44,781 nt of DNA from Candidatus Poribacteria bacterium (GCA_022823085.1 JAJDXV010000151.1:1-44781), one strand, 5' to 3'; positions 8,878 through 18,398 are shown, counted from the first letter of the stretch. Made by a program: numbers and translations. The notes: generated by a model from the letters alone, not told the origin.

Positions 8878-9120
8878 GTGAAACATACATGCAGTATGTG
8901 CGGAACAATTTATGATTTTGTATGGGAAGAAGGGGCTCCGCTACCGAAAAATTTCCCGTTCTGCAGTGCACGGTGCAAAGCGACAGACCTTTCAAAATGG
9001 ATCAATGAGGAGTATGCTATCAGTGCGGCGTTACCAGACACGATTTTGTCTGAAACTGAGCGGGAACTCCTCGCGGAATTGGCAAAATTAGGCGTTGACA
9101 TTGACGATGAGAGAAACTAA
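8878..9120 (+). CDS. yacG: YacG-like zinc-ribbon protein (DNA gyrase inhibitor family)
   Basis: A small protein of 80 residues. Four cysteines are spaced as CSMCGT near residues 5-8 and FCSARCKATDLSKW near 27-38, which is the YacG (DUF329) pattern; the DLSKW motif is characteristic. YacG binds GyrB and inhibits its ATPase in E. coli. I choose GTG 8878 because AAGGA lies ten bases upstream and homologues begin just before the first CxxC. A TTG further upstream (8818) would add 20 residues unlike the family. The C-terminal part is a helical acidic tail (LAELAKLGVDIDDE). Confidence 0.8.
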   Translation: MKHTCSMCGTIYDFVWEEGAPLPKNFPFCSARCKATDLSKWINEEYAISAALPDTILSETERELLAELAKLGVDIDDERN

Positions 9121-9140
9121 CGAGAATAGACGAAAACCCG

Positions 9141-9743
9141 ATGGACACTACACTTGCAAAACTCCGGGCACACCCGAAGTCGATTGAAATTCAGCAATAT
9201 CTTTCAGACAAACTGAGTGCGAAACGTCTGCAGCATGTGCTCTCCGTACAGGAGATGGCGGTTGATTTGGCTTATACGCACAAAGCAGACACTTGGCAGA
9301 CAAGTCTCGCTGCACTTCTACATGACAGCGCAAAATGGATGAACGCTAAAGAGCTATACGAAGCGGTTCGCTGCTATGAAATTCACTTGGATCCGATTGA
9401 AAAGATGAATCCGTCTCTTCTGCATCCACTCGTGGGTGTAAAATTGGCTGTTGAGAAGTTCGCGGTAACCGAGCTGGAGATACTCGAAGCGGTTCGGAAC
9501 CATACAACTGGACATCCATCTATGGGTGTTATTTCACAAATCCTGTATATAGCAGACTTTGCGGAACCGGGACGGACACATAAGACGGTCGATTTAGTCC
9601 GGCAATTCGCATACACCGATTTAGGGCGCGCGGTCCATCATGTTGCACATGCGAAGATTGAGCATCTCCTAAAAAAAGGTGTGATGATCCATCCAAATAC
9701 ACTTCATACCTACAACAGTACGTTGGCGTATGTTGAGAACTAA
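9141..9743 (+). CDS. yqeK: HD-domain hydrolase, YqeK family (diadenosine tetraphosphatase)
   Basis: A 200-residue HD-domain phosphohydrolase. The first histidine is in RLQHVLSV, the HD pair is ALLHDSAKWM, a third histidine is in HPLVGVKLA, and the C-terminal Asp is in LYIADFAEPGR. YqeK enzymes split diadenosine tetraphosphate symmetrically and use iron in the active site. The position between nadD and rsfS is the classical genomic setting. The ATG at 9141 has no strong Shine-Dalgarno, and the gap to the previous gene is 20 bases. Likely cytoplasmic. Confidence 0.92.
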   Translation: MDTTLAKLRAHPKSIEIQQYLSDKLSAKRLQHVLSVQEMAVDLAYTHKADTWQTSLAALLHDSAKWMNAKELYEAVRCYEIHLDPIEKMNPSLLHPLVGVKLAVEKFAVTELEILEAVRNHTTGHPSMGVISQILYIADFAEPGRTHKTVDLVRQFAYTDLGRAVHHVAHAKIEHLLKKGVMIHPNTLHTYNSTLAYVEN

Positions 9744-9755
9744 AGGAATTTTATA

Positions 9756-10211
9756 ATGGGAACAGAAAATAATACATTAGATATGGTGAAAGCAGCAGCC
9801 TCGGCAGCAATAGGTCGCCGCGCCCAAGATGGCGTTATTCTCGATTTACGTGAACTCGACGGCTTTACAGACTTTTTTGCTATCTTCAGCGGTACCTCCG
9901 ATATTCAGGTAGAAGGTATTTCACAAGCCGTTCTTGAGGAACTTGAAAACAACTGGGCGCAGAAGCCGTGGCATCAGGAGGGTGAACGTAAGGCGGATTG
10001 GATACTGTTAGACTACGTCGATTTTGTCGTCCACATCTTTCTTTCGGAAAGACGCGCGTATTATAACCTTGAACGTCTATGGGCTGAAGCCGAACAAATT
10101 GAACTGCCAGAACTAACAATGCCAGCGCATGTAGAAGCACTCGAAGAGGAATTAGACCCAGATAGTACCTTGGTCTTTGGAGAACAGACGGAACGCAAGT
10201 CGGATATATAG
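9756..10211 (+). CDS. rsfS: ribosomal silencing factor RsfS
   Basis: A 151-residue protein of the RsfS (YbeB/C7orf30) family, which binds ribosomal protein uL14 and blocks joining of the subunits when nutrients are scarce. The core at residues 5-115 has the expected run: DGVILDLRELDGFTDFFAI, SGTSDIQVEGISQAVLEEL, WILLDYVDFVVHIFLSERRAYYNLERLW. The acidic C-terminal tail of about 35 residues is longer than in many relatives. AAAGGA lies before the ATG at 9756, and only 12 bases separate it from yqeK, so they form one operon. Confidence 0.94.
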   Translation: MGTENNTLDMVKAAASAAIGRRAQDGVILDLRELDGFTDFFAIFSGTSDIQVEGISQAVLEELENNWAQKPWHQEGERKADWILLDYVDFVVHIFLSERRAYYNLERLWAEAEQIELPELTMPAHVEALEEELDPDSTLVFGEQTERKSDI

Positions 10212-10282
10212 TGTGTATCGGGGATTATCGATCCGGTGAGGACAATTGACAAGTTTGCAACGGAGAAATAAGCGCAGGTAGA

Positions 10283-11101
10283 TTAGTCAACAGCGACAAG
10301 CAACGCAGTAACGTTATCGGTGCCGCCATAATCGAGTGCTTTGTTCACGAGATTTTCAGACGCTTCTTCGAGATCTGAAGCCGCCAATATAATGTCAGCA
10401 ATCTCGTTATCGTCAATAATTAGGTCGTGCAAACCGTCGGTACAGGCGAGGACAATGTCTCCGGGAACGAGTGGGTATGCATCCGCACTTACAGTGACTG
10501 TCGGTTTCAAGCCGATCGCCTGTGTGATAATGTTCCGTTTCTCATGGACACGTCCCTCTTCAGGCGTTATTTCACCTTTTTCGACCATTTTTTGAACGAC
10601 GGAGTCGTCTGTTGTTATCTGTGTCAGTCTCTCATCGCGTAGCACATAGAGCCTACTATCACCGACATGAACGTAAGCGAGGTAGCTAAAGGTAATAAAA
10701 CCGGCTGTAAGGGTGGTGCCCATTCTACGACCTTTGTTTCGGCTCTCGACAGCGGCATAGATCCGCTGATTCGCTTCCATTGCGAGATCGCGTAGAACGT
10801 TAAGCCTTTTCATAGGCCCCAAATCGATCTGTGGAGAGGCTTCAGTTTCTACCCACTCCTGAAGGACTTCAAGAGCAATACGACTCGCGACATCACCATG
10901 TTCGTGTCCGCTCATACCATCAGCGATCGCAAACAACTGGAGCTGCGCATCGAAATAGTATAGGTCTTCGTTCCTATCGCGGATCTTACCTGTATCCGTT
11001 CTGACTGCAAATTGCATTTTTTTGTATCGTCCGAGCTGCTTGTAGTTAAAAAAATAAGAAGGCTTGTCGCGCGCTATATTTTCGGAGGTGTCAAATTTCA
11101 T
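10283..11101 (-). CDS. PP2C-type serine/threonine phosphatase (Stp/PrpC-like)
   Basis: A 272-residue metal-dependent phosphatase. The PP2C motifs are in order: RTDTGKIRDRNEDLYYFD, FAIADGMSGHEHGD, GTTLTAGFITF, HVGDSRLYVLRDERLTQIT, LACTDGLHDLI, and GGTDNVTALLVAVD. The three catalytic aspartates are all present. The common DGMGGH reads DGMSGH here. Such enzymes remove phosphate from Ser/Thr-kinase targets, but no kinase gene lies nearby. Start choice is open: ATG 11101 gives 28 extra residues without a good ribosome-binding site, while ATG 11017 begins at the usual family start (MQFAVRTDTG). It is convergent with rsfS and divergent from the dipeptidase gene. Confidence 0.92.
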   Translation of the reverse strand: MKFDTSENIARDKPSYFFNYKQLGRYKKMQFAVRTDTGKIRDRNEDLYYFDAQLQLFAIADGMSGHEHGDVASRIALEVLQEWVETEASPQIDLGPMKRLNVLRDLAMEANQRIYAAVESRNKGRRMGTTLTAGFITFSYLAYVHVGDSRLYVLRDERLTQITTDDSVVQKMVEKGEITPEEGRVHEKRNIITQAIGLKPTVTVSADAYPLVPGDIVLACTDGLHDLIIDDNEIADIILAASDLEEASENLVNKALDYGGTDNVTALLVAVD

Positions 11102-11259
11102 TCAGGAGAACCACTCACTTTTCTTGGAATGCTAACTACATCAGAAAACGATATAAATCAAGTTTAGGTTTCAAAATTTGCCGAAAAAATATCGTAACAA
11201 TCGGTTATGACTGATATAGCCGAACGATACAAACTGTAATAGATTAAAACTTGAGGACT

Positions 11260-12333
11260 ATGGAACAGAAAAACAGAGAGAAACAAGCGAATAAGCGGGT
11301 TTTGGAACTGCATGAGCAGGCACTTGTGATAGATTCACATAACGATGCTATTGTGGCACATATTCGCCGCGGCAACCTGAGTCTTGCAGATGAAAATGTT
11401 CAAAACCCGATGGAGCCTGTTGGCACTATCGCCTATCTGCGCGGTCGCGTGCCGCCTGAAGAGGAAACTATCGGTATTCAACTCAACATCCCGAAAATGC
11501 GGCAAGGCGGCATTGACGCTGCGTTCTTTGCTGTCGATGTAACGCGCGCGTGGAAGAACCACCTCGCTTATGCCTTGGATGCTTTTGGTTGGTTTAGTGA
11601 AGAGGTTATAGCGAACGCTGACGACTTATGCATTGCTCGCAAGGCGAGTGATATCCTTGAAGCGAAAGCGTCTGGTAAAATCGCAGCAATCCTTGTTATC
11701 GAAAATAGTGAAGCCGTTGAACGGAGCCTGAATATTTTACGCTCGCTCTACGCGCTCGGTGTCCGCTCCATCGGCTTGACGCATAACCTGAACACTTATG
11801 CCTCAACAGGGAACGATGAAGAGGATTTGGGTGGCGGCTTGACGCGGTTCGGTATGGCGTTGGTCAAAGAGATGAACCGTCTCGGAATGTTAGTCGATGT
11901 TTCACATATCAGTGAGCGGGGGTTCTGGGATGTTCTGGAGATCTCGGACAGTCCAGTCATAGCGTCCCATAGCAATTGCAAGACTTTGTGTCGTCACTCG
12001 CGGAACTTAAGTAACGAACAACTGAAAGCCTTATCGGTTAACGGGGGCGTTGTCGGCATCACTTTCGTTCCGGGGTTTCTCACCATAGACGGTTGGCAGA
12101 AAATGCCGCCGTTGGCGCAGCTGCTCAACCACATCGCTTATGCCATTGACATCGCCGGCATCGACCATGTCGGTATCGGTTCAGACTTTGATGGCGGCGG
12201 AGATTTACTTAAAGATGCCAGTGAATTCATCAAGATCGCGGAAGGGTTAAGCGAACGCGGTTATTCCGACGACGATATACGAAAGGTGCTCGGTGAGAAC
12301 CATCTACGCGTCTTCGAGGCAGCATGCGGGTAA
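11260..12333 (+). CDS. membrane dipeptidase, peptidase family M19
   Basis: A 357-residue zinc enzyme of the renal-dipeptidase family, an amidohydrolase barrel that cleaves dipeptides, including those with D-residues. The metal ligands are visible: HND in VIDSHNDAI, Glu in AILVIENSEA, His in DVSHISERGFWD, His in VIASHSNCKTLCRHSRNL, and Asp in HVGIGSDFDGG. There is no signal peptide, so it looks cytoplasmic despite the family name. ATG 11260 is preferred; GAGGA sits just before it, at short spacing. The TTG at 11251 is an alternative. The gene is convergent with the aldo/keto reductase, 19 bases away. Confidence 0.92.
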   Translation: MEQKNREKQANKRVLELHEQALVIDSHNDAIVAHIRRGNLSLADENVQNPMEPVGTIAYLRGRVPPEEETIGIQLNIPKMRQGGIDAAFFAVDVTRAWKNHLAYALDAFGWFSEEVIANADDLCIARKASDILEAKASGKIAAILVIENSEAVERSLNILRSLYALGVRSIGLTHNLNTYASTGNDEEDLGGGLTRFGMALVKEMNRLGMLVDVSHISERGFWDVLEISDSPVIASHSNCKTLCRHSRNLSNEQLKALSVNGGVVGITFVPGFLTIDGWQKMPPLAQLLNHIAYAIDIAGIDHVGIGSDFDGGGDLLKDASEFIKIAEGLSERGYSDDDIRKVLGENHLRVFEAACG

Positions 12334-12352
12334 AGTATCTGTTCGGATCTGA

Positions 12353-13174
12353 TTACCTACCGTGGATGGATCGCAGGTCTAATCTTGCCTCAACATCGTC
12401 CGAAACGGCGTTTGTCCAATCCACATCGTCACTACTTTGCAAACTCATCAGCGCGACATTTACCATCGGATTTGAGAGGGAGTAGTTCAGCAGAAAACTG
12501 TCTACATCAACATCCGCCATTTCATTCGGAAAGCAGTGGTTCATGAGGTTCTGGAAGGCGTTGCTGGTCGTAGAACGCATGAGAACGATGCCCATTTCTT
12601 GTGCAACAGCGTCAGGGATGATGCCGCGTCTGCCGAAAGTGTCACAGGTGCTCTGATACATCAGGTTATAGTGGGTCTGTATCATATCAAACGCACCTGT
12701 TGCAATGAGTTGTTCAGCACCCCCAGAGGGACCGTCGGCAGAAAATCCGATAAACCGAACCGTGCCATCCGCTTTTAGTCTTAGATACGCCTCTAATCCG
12801 CCCTGATTCAGGATCTGATCTGTTTCTTCGGTATAGAACCATCCACCGTGGAATTGCAAGACATCGATGTAGTCTGTCCCGAGGCGTTTGAGGCTGCCCT
12901 CTACATCTGCACGGATACCGTCTGGATCGTACGCTTCCGTCTTCGTTGCGACGATGCACGACGCTCTACGGTCAGCGATTGCTTTACCGATGACGGTTTC
13001 GCTATAACCGCCGCCGTAATCCGGAGCCGTGTCGAGAAAGTTAAGTCCGCAGTCCATTGCGTAGTGTAGCATCTTGACGAGCGATGCTGCATCGTGTTCT
13101 GGACGGACCCTACCACCGCCGTATCCGACTTCTGATACGCTGAGTCCTGTTTTACCGAGTGTCCGGTACTGCAT
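12353..13174 (-). CDS. aldo/keto reductase
   Basis: A 273-residue aldo/keto reductase, shorter than the 316-residue one at 5646. Active-site residues: Asp and Tyr in NFLDTAPDYGGGYSE, Lys in CIVATKTEAY, and His in VLQFHGGW. The opening MQYRTLGKTGLSVSEVGYGGG is typical of the family. AAGGAGGT about nine bases before the ATG gives a strong start. It ends with a short tail rather than a long C-terminal loop, so the cofactor-binding end may be reduced. The substrate is unknown. It runs leftward from the same strand as dnaE, 62 bases downstream of it. Confidence 0.9.
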   Translation of the reverse strand: MQYRTLGKTGLSVSEVGYGGGRVRPEHDAASLVKMLHYAMDCGLNFLDTAPDYGGGYSETVIGKAIADRRASCIVATKTEAYDPDGIRADVEGSLKRLGTDYIDVLQFHGGWFYTEETDQILNQGGLEAYLRLKADGTVRFIGFSADGPSGGAEQLIATGAFDMIQTHYNLMYQSTCDTFGRRGIIPDAVAQEMGIVLMRSTTSNAFQNLMNHCFPNEMADVDVDSFLLNYSLSNPMVNVALMSLQSSDDVDWTNAVSDDVEARLDLRSIHGR

Positions 13175-13236
13175 AGTAAGTGAACCTCCTTCTTTGCGAA
13201 ATAGTGAGTTGTTGACAAAAGCGTATCTGCCGAATT

Positions 13237-16200
13237 CTATACAAAACTGATTTGTGAGGCGTTTCTCTTATTTGAGCGTATGGTGCGGTTGCTCGGTTTG
13301 ACAGAATTTTCACCGAACAATTTCTCGAGCTGTTCAATAACCGCTGGCTCGTGTGCGACACTATATTTCTGAGCGCACTTCGCGATAACCTCACCGTAAC
13401 GAGGGCTCATGAGGCGTAAAATTAGGTCGAGTTCACCCTTGTTCGCGCGCGCTATCTTCTGGAGTGCCTCTAATTTTTCAGTGTTCTCAAGATCGGATTC
13501 ACGGATTATCACTTCAAGTGAAGTCGTCTGATCCTTGCTAACAGTCGCGATATCTACGATCTGTTCTGCTTGGATTTGGCGTTCTTCTTGCTGAGGCTCG
13601 TCATCAGATTTCCGACTTCTGCTGTTCTGTTTGATATTAACTTTCCCGCGAATCCAAACAGCCTTCCCCTCAACGAGTTCACACGATTTTTTGTATGCGT
13701 CGGGGAAAACGACGACCTCTACTGTGTCTTCCAAATCTTCCAACCCAATCACCGCCATAGCGTCCCCTTTTTTCGTGGTAATATTCTTGACCTCTGTTAT
13801 CATACCTGCGACGAAGACCTCGGAATCAATACGGTGTGCCTCCAAGGTTCGGGTACTTGCGGTTGTATAGTTTTCGATGATGTCGTTGTATTCTTCAAGT
13901 GGATGCCCAGAAACATAGAAGCCGAGTTGCTCCTTTTCTTTCACAAGTCGTTCTAACGGATCGAATTCTGGTACATCAGGGAGTGTTATTGTCATCGCGG
14001 GTGCTTCTTCTACGTCCCCAAAAAGACTCATCTGTCCGCGCTCTTGATCCGCCTGTGCATTCTGTGCTACCTTCATGACACTATCCAAGCTCGCGAGGTG
14101 CTGTGCCCGGTGTCCCTCAAGTGCATCGAAGGCACCACTCATAATTAGGCTCTCAATCGCGCGCTTATTAACCTGCTTCATGTCCACACGTTCACAGAAA
14201 TCTTGTAAGGATGTGAACGAACCGCCTTGCTCCCGCGCCTCTATGATGGCATCTATTGCTCCCTCACCGACACCTTTTACAGCGACGAGTCCAAAGCAGA
14301 TGTTGTTACCATCTACGGTGAATTCGCTTATACTGCTATTAACGTCGGGCGGCAACAAGTTAATCTCTACATCCAGAAAATCGGCAAGTTTCTTACATTC
14401 GGAGCGATAACGGATGATTTTATCTGAACGGCCAGCTCCAGCTTCGCCAGTCATCATAGATGCCATGAATTCGTGCGGATAGTGCGTTTTCAGGTATGCC
14501 ATACGATATGCCAACATCGAATAGGCAACGGTGTGTGACTTGTTGAAAGCGTACCCTGCGAAAGGCTCCAACTGCGTAAACACGTCCTCTGCTTCCTGTT
14601 TAGCGATGCCTTTTGCGGTTGCACCCTCAACGAATTTCTCACGTTGTGCTTTGAGCAATTCAGGGTTCTTCTTTCCCATAGCTGAGCGGAGAATATCCGC
14701 TTCACCGAGGGTAAAACCTGCCATATCCCGCGCAATCTGCATCACCTGTTCTTGATAAACACAGACCCCGTAGGTGTTTTTCAGGGCATCTTCAAGTGAC
14801 GGATGGATATAGGTCACCGGTTTCAACTTATTTTTCCGATCAATGAAGTCCTGCATCGTACCGCTTTCAATTGGACCTGGACGGTAGAGCGCAGGGATTG
14901 CCGAAAACTCCTCAAAGTTATCTGGCTTGAGTTGCGTAACAACGCGATACATACCGCCAGAGGCTTCCAACTGGAATAATCCATCAATCAAACCATGGCT
15001 CAGAAGTGCGTAAGTCTCTTTATCGTCAAAGGGGATTTCGTCTATCTTGATCTCTTTACCATGATTTGTTTTAATCATCTGAAGGCAATCGTAAATCTCG
15101 GTGAGACTTCGTAAACCGAGCGAATCAAATTTAACGATCCCGACATCTTCGACGGTTTTACCTTCAAATTGTGAGGCGACTTGATCATGTTTATCTTTGA
15201 ACAGTGGCACGTAATCAGTCAAGGGTCCATTTGAAACAACGATTGCAGAAGCGTGACAGGAGACGTGCCGTTTCGTTCCCTCAACGGCTTTGCTGAGATC
15301 CATGAGTTCGCGGTATTCCGGGCTATCCGCGAGCTTTTGGAAATCGGGCACCTCCTCCAAGGCGTCCTCAATTGTTATGCCCGGTATTGATGGGATGAGT
15401 TCTGTTAAGCGGATAACGTTATCAAGCGGCATTTCAAGGGCGCGTCCGACATCTTTGATGGCAGCTTTTGCCCCTAACGTCGCGAAGGTGGCAACTTTAC
15501 CGACGGAAGCTTCGCCATATTTTTTAACAAGATAATCGATAACGTGTTCACGGGCACGATCGGCAAAATCTATATCGATATCAGGCGGGCTGATACGTTC
15601 AAGGTTCAGAAATCGTTCAAAGAGGCAGTCGTAATCCATCGGATTGAAGGCGATCACGTCGAGTGCATACAACACAAGGCTACTTGCGGCGGAGCCGCGT
15701 GCAGAGAGCGGATAACCTTGTTGGTGTGCGTATTTCACGTAGTCCCACACAATAAGGAAGTAACCTGAATAACCGGTCTTGCTGATGATATCGAGTTCGT
15801 AGTCGAGGCGTTTCCGAATTTCATCCGACAAATCGCCGTACTTTTCGCGTAAACCTTTATAGCACAGTTCCTTAAGATAACTGTCGTTTGTGTGTCCTTC
15901 AGGCACCTCATATTTCGGCATCAAATTCTCGCCGTAGTCGAGTTCAAGGTTGCACCGATTGGCTATCTCAAGTGTGTTGCTGATGGCTTCTGCCGGGTAG
16001 CCGCGCAGTGCTTCACGCATTTCGTCAACACTTTTAAAGTAGAAATGGTTGTCAAAACGCATCCGGTGCTGATCGTTGACAGTCTTCTTCATCTGGATAC
16101 ACAGCAGGACATCGTGCATTTCGTGGTCAGATTTTCGGAGGTAGTGGCAATCGTTGGTACCAACGATCGGAAGGTTGAACTCTTTCGCCAGTTCTACCAT

Positions 16201-16767
16201 AATCGGATACGCTTCAAGTTCCTTGTCAATATAATGGTTCTGGACTTCAACGTAGAGGTTGCGTTGCCCCATGATCTCCATGAGCGTTTTGAAATTCTGG
16301 ATACCTTCTTCTCGTCTACTTGAACAGAGGAGTTGTGGCACCTGTCCTTGGATACATCCGGTGAGTGCGATGATTCCGTGATGGTACTCGCGTAGGATTT
16401 CCATATCAATGCGCGGTTTACTGTAGAAACCTTCTGTGTATCCGAGTGATACCAGTTTAAGGAGGTTCTGGTACCCGGTCGCATCCTCTGCGAGCAGTGT
16501 CAGGTGATAGGGACCTCCCTGCTCCTTGCCGCGCGTTCGTCGGTCGCCGGGTGCGACATACACTTCACAACCGACAACAGGGTTGACCCCCGCCTTTTTC
16601 GCTTTATCGTAGAGTTCCCACGCACCGAACATGTTTCCATGGTCGGTGAGTGCAACAGCTGGCACACTGTTCTCAACAGCCCAATTGACCATATCTTCAA
16701 TACGGCACGCGCCGTCAAGCATACTGTACTCGCTGTGATTGTGTAGATGCACAAATCCGCTTGCCAT
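13237..16767 (-). CDS. dnaE: DNA polymerase III alpha subunit
   Basis: The replicative polymerase, 1176 residues, normal length. The N-terminal PHP domain shows HLHNHSEYSMLDG and LTDHGNMFGAWE. The catalytic core has the PDIDIDFADRAREHV motif and GRGSAASSLVLYALD-like finger residues. The late part carries a helix-hairpin-helix region (VKGVGEGAIDAIIEAR) and an OB fold (FVAGMITEVKNITTKKGDAMAV). ATG 16767 is chosen because GGAGGAAAG lies directly before it; the in-frame TTG at 16791 would include that site. No intein or frameshift is seen. It would act with the beta clamp and clamp loader, which are not in the window. Confidence 0.97.
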   Translation of the reverse strand: MASGFVHLHNHSEYSMLDGACRIEDMVNWAVENSVPAVALTDHGNMFGAWELYDKAKKAGVNPVVGCEVYVAPGDRRTRGKEQGGPYHLTLLAEDATGYQNLLKLVSLGYTEGFYSKPRIDMEILREYHHGIIALTGCIQGQVPQLLCSSRREEGIQNFKTLMEIMGQRNLYVEVQNHYIDKELEAYPIMVELAKEFNLPIVGTNDCHYLRKSDHEMHDVLLCIQMKKTVNDQHRMRFDNHFYFKSVDEMREALRGYPAEAISNTLEIANRCNLELDYGENLMPKYEVPEGHTNDSYLKELCYKGLREKYGDLSDEIRKRLDYELDIISKTGYSGYFLIVWDYVKYAHQQGYPLSARGSAASSLVLYALDVIAFNPMDYDCLFERFLNLERISPPDIDIDFADRAREHVIDYLVKKYGEASVGKVATFATLGAKAAIKDVGRALEMPLDNVIRLTELIPSIPGITIEDALEEVPDFQKLADSPEYRELMDLSKAVEGTKRHVSCHASAIVVSNGPLTDYVPLFKDKHDQVASQFEGKTVEDVGIVKFDSLGLRSLTEIYDCLQMIKTNHGKEIKIDEIPFDDKETYALLSHGLIDGLFQLEASGGMYRVVTQLKPDNFEEFSAIPALYRPGPIESGTMQDFIDRKNKLKPVTYIHPSLEDALKNTYGVCVYQEQVMQIARDMAGFTLGEADILRSAMGKKNPELLKAQREKFVEGATAKGIAKQEAEDVFTQLEPFAGYAFNKSHTVAYSMLAYRMAYLKTHYPHEFMASMMTGEAGAGRSDKIIRYRSECKKLADFLDVEINLLPPDVNSSISEFTVDGNNICFGLVAVKGVGEGAIDAIIEAREQGGSFTSLQDFCERVDMKQVNKRAIESLIMSGAFDALEGHRAQHLASLDSVMKVAQNAQADQERGQMSLFGDVEEAPAMTITLPDVPEFDPLERLVKEKEQLGFYVSGHPLEEYNDIIENYTTASTRTLEAHRIDSEVFVAGMITEVKNITTKKGDAMAVIGLEDLEDTVEVVVFPDAYKKSCELVEGKAVWIRGKVNIKQNSRSRKSDDEPQQEERQIQAEQIVDIATVSKDQTTSLEVIIRESDLENTEKLEALQKIARANKGELDLILRLMSPRYGEVIAKCAQKYSVAHEPAVIEQLEKLFGENSVKPSNRTIRSNKRNASQISFV

Positions 16768-16905
16768 CTTTCCTCCAATGTTTAATTTCAATTAAGAATG
16801 AATTAAGAACTATGAAACCGTTTTTATAATACCAAAAACAAGTTATAATTTCCACAAAAATTTGCCATGCGCGTCTTTCCTGTCAAGGCAGTCTTTACTG
16901 AAGGC

Positions 16906-17050
16906 CAGGGGTATTCAATTGTACGATTTGGATCATGGTTTTGCTTTACATATGTGCCCGTTCTTAGGAAAGATCGCGAGCGCAGCTCGCTCCTACAGAG
17001 GAAGACGTATCCATATATCTAAAGTGAATAGGTACAATTGAATGGCCCTG
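16906..17050. mobile_element. MITE-like element B with 19-bp inverted ends and 10-bp target duplication
   Basis: The left end CAGGGGTATTCAATTGTAC (16906-16924) and the right end (17032-17050, reading CAGGGCCATTCAATTGTAC on the minus strand) match at 17 of 19 positions. Both sides are flanked by the identical TACTGAAGGC (16896-16905 and 17051-17060). That is the pattern of a non-autonomous transposable element with a 10-bp target-site duplication. The interior has no gene and carries the REP-like palindrome at 16971-16998. It lies between divergent dnaE and the MFS gene, and a related single end is at 28601-28619. Confidence 0.85.
16971..16998 (-). repeat. REP-like palindrome inside element B
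   Basis: GCGAGC (16976-16981) and GCTCGC (16985-16990) pair around GCA, followed by TCCTACAG. The minus strand reads CTGTAGGAGCGAGC, the same look as REP palindromes of Pseudomonas. It is seen once in the window. Confidence 0.55.
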
Positions 17051-17074
17051 TACTGAAGGCTATCGCGTTTTTGG

Positions 17075-17104
17075 TTGATACACTTCCCTAAAATCTGTTA
17101 TAAT
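17075..17104 (+). promoter_or_regulatory. sigma70-type promoter for the MFS gene
   Basis: TTGATA (17075-17080) and TATAAT (17099-17104) are separated by 18 bases, 110 bases before the MFS start. It lies just outside the right end of element B and its target duplication. Confidence 0.55.
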
Positions 17105-17213
17105 AATCGGTATTATATTCTTAGCATCGCTCCTGGTCTCACGAATAACAGATAATCCACTGGGAGCGGAAAAGGTGTGGACGCATCATCGCGGATTCCC
17201 GCGTTTATTTTAG

Positions 17214-18398
17214 ATGGAAAAATCAAGACTTCTCCTGCTGTTTTTAACCCTATTTTTCGTGATGCTTGGGTTTGGCATCATCATTCCGAACCTCGCCTAT
17301 TACGCCAAAGATATTGGGGCAACCACCACCGAAATCGCGATATTGATGTCTATCTATTCCGGGATGCAACTGCTGTTTGCACCGATCTGGGGTAGGTTAT
17401 CAGACAAATATGGCAGAAAACCGGCGATTCTGCTCGGATTGCTCGGTAATGCCGCCGCCTTAATCGGTTTTGGACTCGCAAAGGATTACGTGTGGCTTTT
17501 TACTGCACGCAGTGCTGCCGGTATCGCCTCCGCTGCAGTTTTACCGAGCGTCATGGCTTATGTTGCCGATATAACGACAGCGGAGGAACGCGGTAGAGGT
17601 ATGGGATTAATGGGCGCAGCGATGGGACTCGGTTTCATCCTCGGACCTGCGATCGGTGGGATTATGGGTAGCCACAATATGCCGTTCTTTGTCGCAGGCG
17701 GATTGTCACTACTTACCTTCCTCTTCGCACTTATTTTACTGCCAGAATCACTTCAGAAAGGTCTCACAAGTGAAACACTCGAAGACCGACACGAATGGGT
17801 TTCGCCACGCGAAATTTTCCATCAGACGACTTTAAAATCGCCGCTTACACCGCTTTTCCTCGTTGCATTCTTCTCAACTTTCAGCTTCTCAGGCTTGGAG
17901 ATGACCTTTCCGTTGTTCATTGAAGATAGATGGGATTACGGAGAACGAGAAATGGGGTGGATGTTCATGGTTATGGGTGCGATTGTCGTGCCATTACAAG
18001 GTGGGTTGCTCGGTAAACTCATCAACAAGTTCGGGGAACGGCGCATTGTTCTCACAGGTTTGCTGCTCAACGCGCTCGGCATGGCACTATTGCTCAAAGC
18101 CTACTCTTTTGCGACACTCACAGTGTACCTCACCATTGCCGGTATCGGTAATCAGTTGATCCGTCCGACAAATACATCGTGGATTTCTAAGCAGACGCGG
18201 ATTGGTCAAGGTGCCGCTATCGGTATTATGGACGCATTTTTAAGTTTAGGACGCATCTTGGGACCGCTCCTTGGCGGCTGGCTCTATGCAAAGGAAGCTT
18301 ATCCGTACATCGTTTTGGCAGGTATCTTGGTCATTGCGACGCTCTGTCTGTATGTTCCGTTGCGGCGAATCGGCGATGAAGTCGCACATACTTCATAA
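17214..18398 (+). CDS. MFS transporter, multidrug/tetracycline-efflux type
   Basis: A 394-residue inner-membrane protein with about twelve hydrophobic segments. The MFS motif A between helices 2 and 3 is clear (GRLSDKYGRKPAIL). The antiporter motif C is in helix 5 (GLGFILGPAIGGIMG). Both point to the drug:proton antiporter subfamily (DHA1, TetA-like). A central cytoplasmic loop with charged residues (SLQKGLTSETLEDRHEW) separates the halves. The substrate cannot be inferred. No regulator gene is adjacent. The start at 17214 has no clear Shine-Dalgarno. It is convergent with the WD40 gene, 28 bases away. Confidence 0.9.
   Translation: MEKSRLLLLFLTLFFVMLGFGIIIPNLAYYAKDIGATTTEIAILMSIYSGMQLLFAPIWGRLSDKYGRKPAILLGLLGNAAALIGFGLAKDYVWLFTARSAAGIASAAVLPSVMAYVADITTAEERGRGMGLMGAAMGLGFILGPAIGGIMGSHNMPFFVAGGLSLLTFLFALILLPESLQKGLTSETLEDRHEWVSPREIFHQTTLKSPLTPLFLVAFFSTFSFSGLEMTFPLFIEDRWDYGEREMGWMFMVMGAIVVPLQGGLLGKLINKFGERRIVLTGLLLNALGMALLLKAYSFATLTVYLTIAGIGNQLIRPTNTSWISKQTRIGQGAAIGIMDAFLSLGRILGPLLGGWLYAKEAYPYIVLAGILVIATLCLYVPLRRIGDEVAHTS

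Noticed and set aside
13570..13956. Open frame of 128 residues on the plus strand within dnaE
   Set aside because: It is antisense to the well-supported dnaE coding sequence and has no start signal.
15892..16323. Open frame of 143 residues on the plus strand within dnaE
   Set aside because: Antisense shadow of the dnaE N-terminal region, no ribosome-binding site or family resemblance.
16976..16990. Intrinsic terminator for dnaE or MFS gene
   Set aside because: The palindrome has no T-run and lies inside a mobile-like element in a divergent promoter region.
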